The notes below the pieces were generated by a model. It was not told the DNA's origin. It saw nothing but the letters and a program-made list of their open reading frames with translations, and did not search any database. A stretch of 5,979 nt of DNA from an uncultured Clostridia bacterium (GTDB lineage Bacteria; Bacillota; Clostridia; Christensenellales; CAG-314). Both the position numbers and the translations under genes were made by a program. The DNA is taken from the NCBI GenBank assembly GCA_934281515.1, contig CAKQXG010000127.1:1-5979 (forward strand), read 5' to 3'. Shown piece by piece: positions 5,341-5,979 of the stretch (position 1 is the stretch's first letter; each line of letters starts with the position of its first letter).

Positions 5341-5616
5341 ATGGGCAAGAAGGCAACTATTGTGAAGATTGCTCAAACCGTAGGCAGACAGGCGCTTGGC
5401 AAATTTGCGCCAAAGTTTGCCCAGCTAAACGATGACGTACTGTTTGGCGAGGTGCGGTCGGGCGACGTTATTACAATACCTACCAACGTCAAGCATTGGC
5501 ACGGCGCGGCGAAGGACAATTGGTTCTCCCACATAGCGGTGGAGTGTCCCGGGCAGGATACCCGAACCGAATGGTGCGACCCCGTAACCGACGAAGAGTA
5601 CGACAAACTAGGTTGA
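5341..5616 (+). CDS. carboxymuconolactone decarboxylase-cupin protein with internal in-frame deletion
   Basis: The 91 residues join two pieces that are normally far apart. Residues 15-38 (GRQALGKFAPKFAQLNDDVL then FGEV) match the start of carboxymuconolactone decarboxylase (CMD) family proteins, where FGEVWSR.DKLSLRDRSL would follow. Residues 39-91 (RSGDVITIPTNVKHWHGAAK, DNWFSHIAVECPG, EWCDPVTDEEYDKL) match the end of the C-terminal cupin of CMD-cupin proteins, usually about 230-260 residues in all. Missing are the CMD catalytic Cys/His region and the first cupin motif (HxH...E), so neither domain should work. The junction lies near codons 38-40 (5452-5460) and keeps the frame. No good ribosome site precedes ATG 5341; it starts 7 bases after the cREC stop, so translation is probably coupled. 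The hairpin at 5623-5660 follows. An assembly join is possible. Confidence 0.75.
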   Translation: MGKKATIVKIAQTVGRQALGKFAPKFAQLNDDVLFGEVRSGDVITIPTNVKHWHGAAKDNWFSHIAVECPGQDTRTEWCDPVTDEEYDKLG

Positions 5617-5622
5617 TACAAC

Positions 5623-5660
5623 ACAAGGGACTGTTGCAGCGCATTGCAACAGTCCCTTGT
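5623..5660. terminator. 16-bp perfect hairpin closing the operon
   Basis: ACAAGGGACTGTTGCA (5623-5638) pairs perfectly with 5645-5660 around loop GCGCAT, 6 bases after the stop at 5616. The stem is strong, but neither strand has a clear U-run, so termination may be weak or the hairpin may protect the mRNA 3' end. TTGAT/ATCAA just outside can extend the pairing. Confidence 0.6.
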
Positions 5661-5800
5661 CATCAAAAAGCATGTACGTATTTATTTTTTGCGCAAGTTT
5701 TGAGTGGAATGGCGGTTTGTACAGTCAGCGTTTTGCCTGAAAATATGGTTGCAAAATGTGGAATATATTAAAATTTTTTCCACCAACGTTCTCAAAACGG

Positions 5801-5828
5801 TTGCAATTTCGACAAAATAATATATAAT
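5801..5828 (+). promoter_or_regulatory. sigma-A promoter of the right-edge gene with embedded Spo0A box
   Basis: TTGCAA (5801-5806) and a perfect TATAAT (5823-5828) are 16 bases apart; the start would be near 5835. The spacer contains TTCGACA (5808-5814), a perfect 0A-box core on the minus strand in the AT-rich context usual for such sites. A site between -35 and -10 is typical of repression by Spo0A-family proteins. The rest of 5661-5800 is AT-rich and shows no gene. Confidence 0.65.
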
Positions 5829-5836
5829 GTTGTTGA

Positions 5837-5888
5837 TAGCGAAAATGCCGTTCGCTAGTTTTTGCATACGTATTGCTTGCATGTATGC
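5837..5888 (+). promoter_or_regulatory. two hairpins in the leader of the right-edge gene
   Basis: TAGCGAA (5837-5843) pairs with TTCGCTA (5851-5857) and is followed by GTTTTTG, a small terminator-like hairpin at the very start of the transcript. A second stem, GCATAC (5864-5869) with GTATGC (5883-5888), follows before the ribosome site at 5904-5910. They could form an attenuator, though the stems are short. Confidence 0.35.
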
Positions 5889-5916
5889 TAGCAGAGATGT
5901 GTCAAAGGAGTTACAC

Positions 5917-5979
5917 TTGTCAGTACTGATTGTCTACATTTTTCTAAATACGGTACTTGCATTTACGCTGGAGCGCGAC
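5917..5979 (+). CDS. start of a membrane-protein gene (partial)
   Basis: TTG 5917 opens a frame that runs off the window after 21 codons: MSVLIVYIFLNTVLAFTLERD. AAAGGAG (5904-5910) lies 6 bases before the TTG, an ideal spacing, and a promoter with leader precedes it, so the start is well supported despite the rare codon. The first 17 residues are hydrophobic and end in charged ERD, as in a first membrane helix of a sensor or other integral membrane protein. The family cannot be told from 21 residues. Confidence 0.65.
   Translation, partial: MSVLIVYIFLNTVLAFTLERD

Noticed and set aside
1..5979. tRNA genes, rRNA, CRISPR arrays and transposase genes
   Set aside because: No T-arm-like GGTTCGAAxCC with a matching acceptor, no regularly spaced repeats, and no transposase or recombinase motifs were seen on either strand.

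Overview
The window looks like a low-to-middle GC genome of an anaerobic spore-forming lineage of Bacillota (Clostridia type, probably an uncultured gut or sediment member). The reasons are strong AAGGAG-type ribosome binding sites, sigma-A promoters with TATAAT boxes, a Spo0A-family DNA-binding protein, a WYL-regulator start, and a transglutaminase-like surface protein with a C-terminal membrane anchor. The lineage is inferred from these families; no rRNA or tRNA is present.

Layout. Positions 1-45 may be the last codons of an upstream gene. Positions 55-171 hold the first 34 or so codons of a WYL-family regulator that break off exactly at a 12-bp perfect inverted repeat (157-213). Positions 157-711 hold no supportable gene but are rich in inverted repeats and end in two terminator hairpins (463-500, 654-685). 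A receiver-less Spo0A-like DNA-binding protein runs on the minus strand (712-1200) from its own promoter. Its upstream region holds two perfect Spo0A-box cores (TGTCGAA) in tandem, exactly 10 bp apart (1456-1472). Next comes a long transglutaminase-like surface protein (1600-3792, open frame from 1540) that lacks a start and signal peptide. A bidirectional terminator follows (3811-3844), then what may be the tail of a lost minus-strand gene (3869-3946).

From a promoter at 3983-4010 a three-gene operon is read: a flavin reductase-like split-barrel protein with a possible PCP_red-like tail (4093-5010), a cyclic-phosphate-processing receiver-like (cREC) protein (5034-5333), and a 91-residue protein (5341-5616) that appears to be a carboxymuconolactone decarboxylase-cupin fusion with its middle deleted in frame. 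A 16-bp perfect hairpin (5623-5660) closes the operon. At the right edge a new membrane-protein gene starts at TTG 5917 behind a promoter that carries another perfect Spo0A-box core between its -35 and -10 elements.

Two themes stand out. First, a Spo0A-like protein without a phosphorylation domain lies next to good Spo0A boxes, which suggests local regulation. Second, three to four genes in 6 kb are broken at sharp junctions (WYL, transglutaminase protein, CMD-cupin, possible minus-strand tail). Either deletion and rearrangement are active here, or the assembly joins pieces wrongly.
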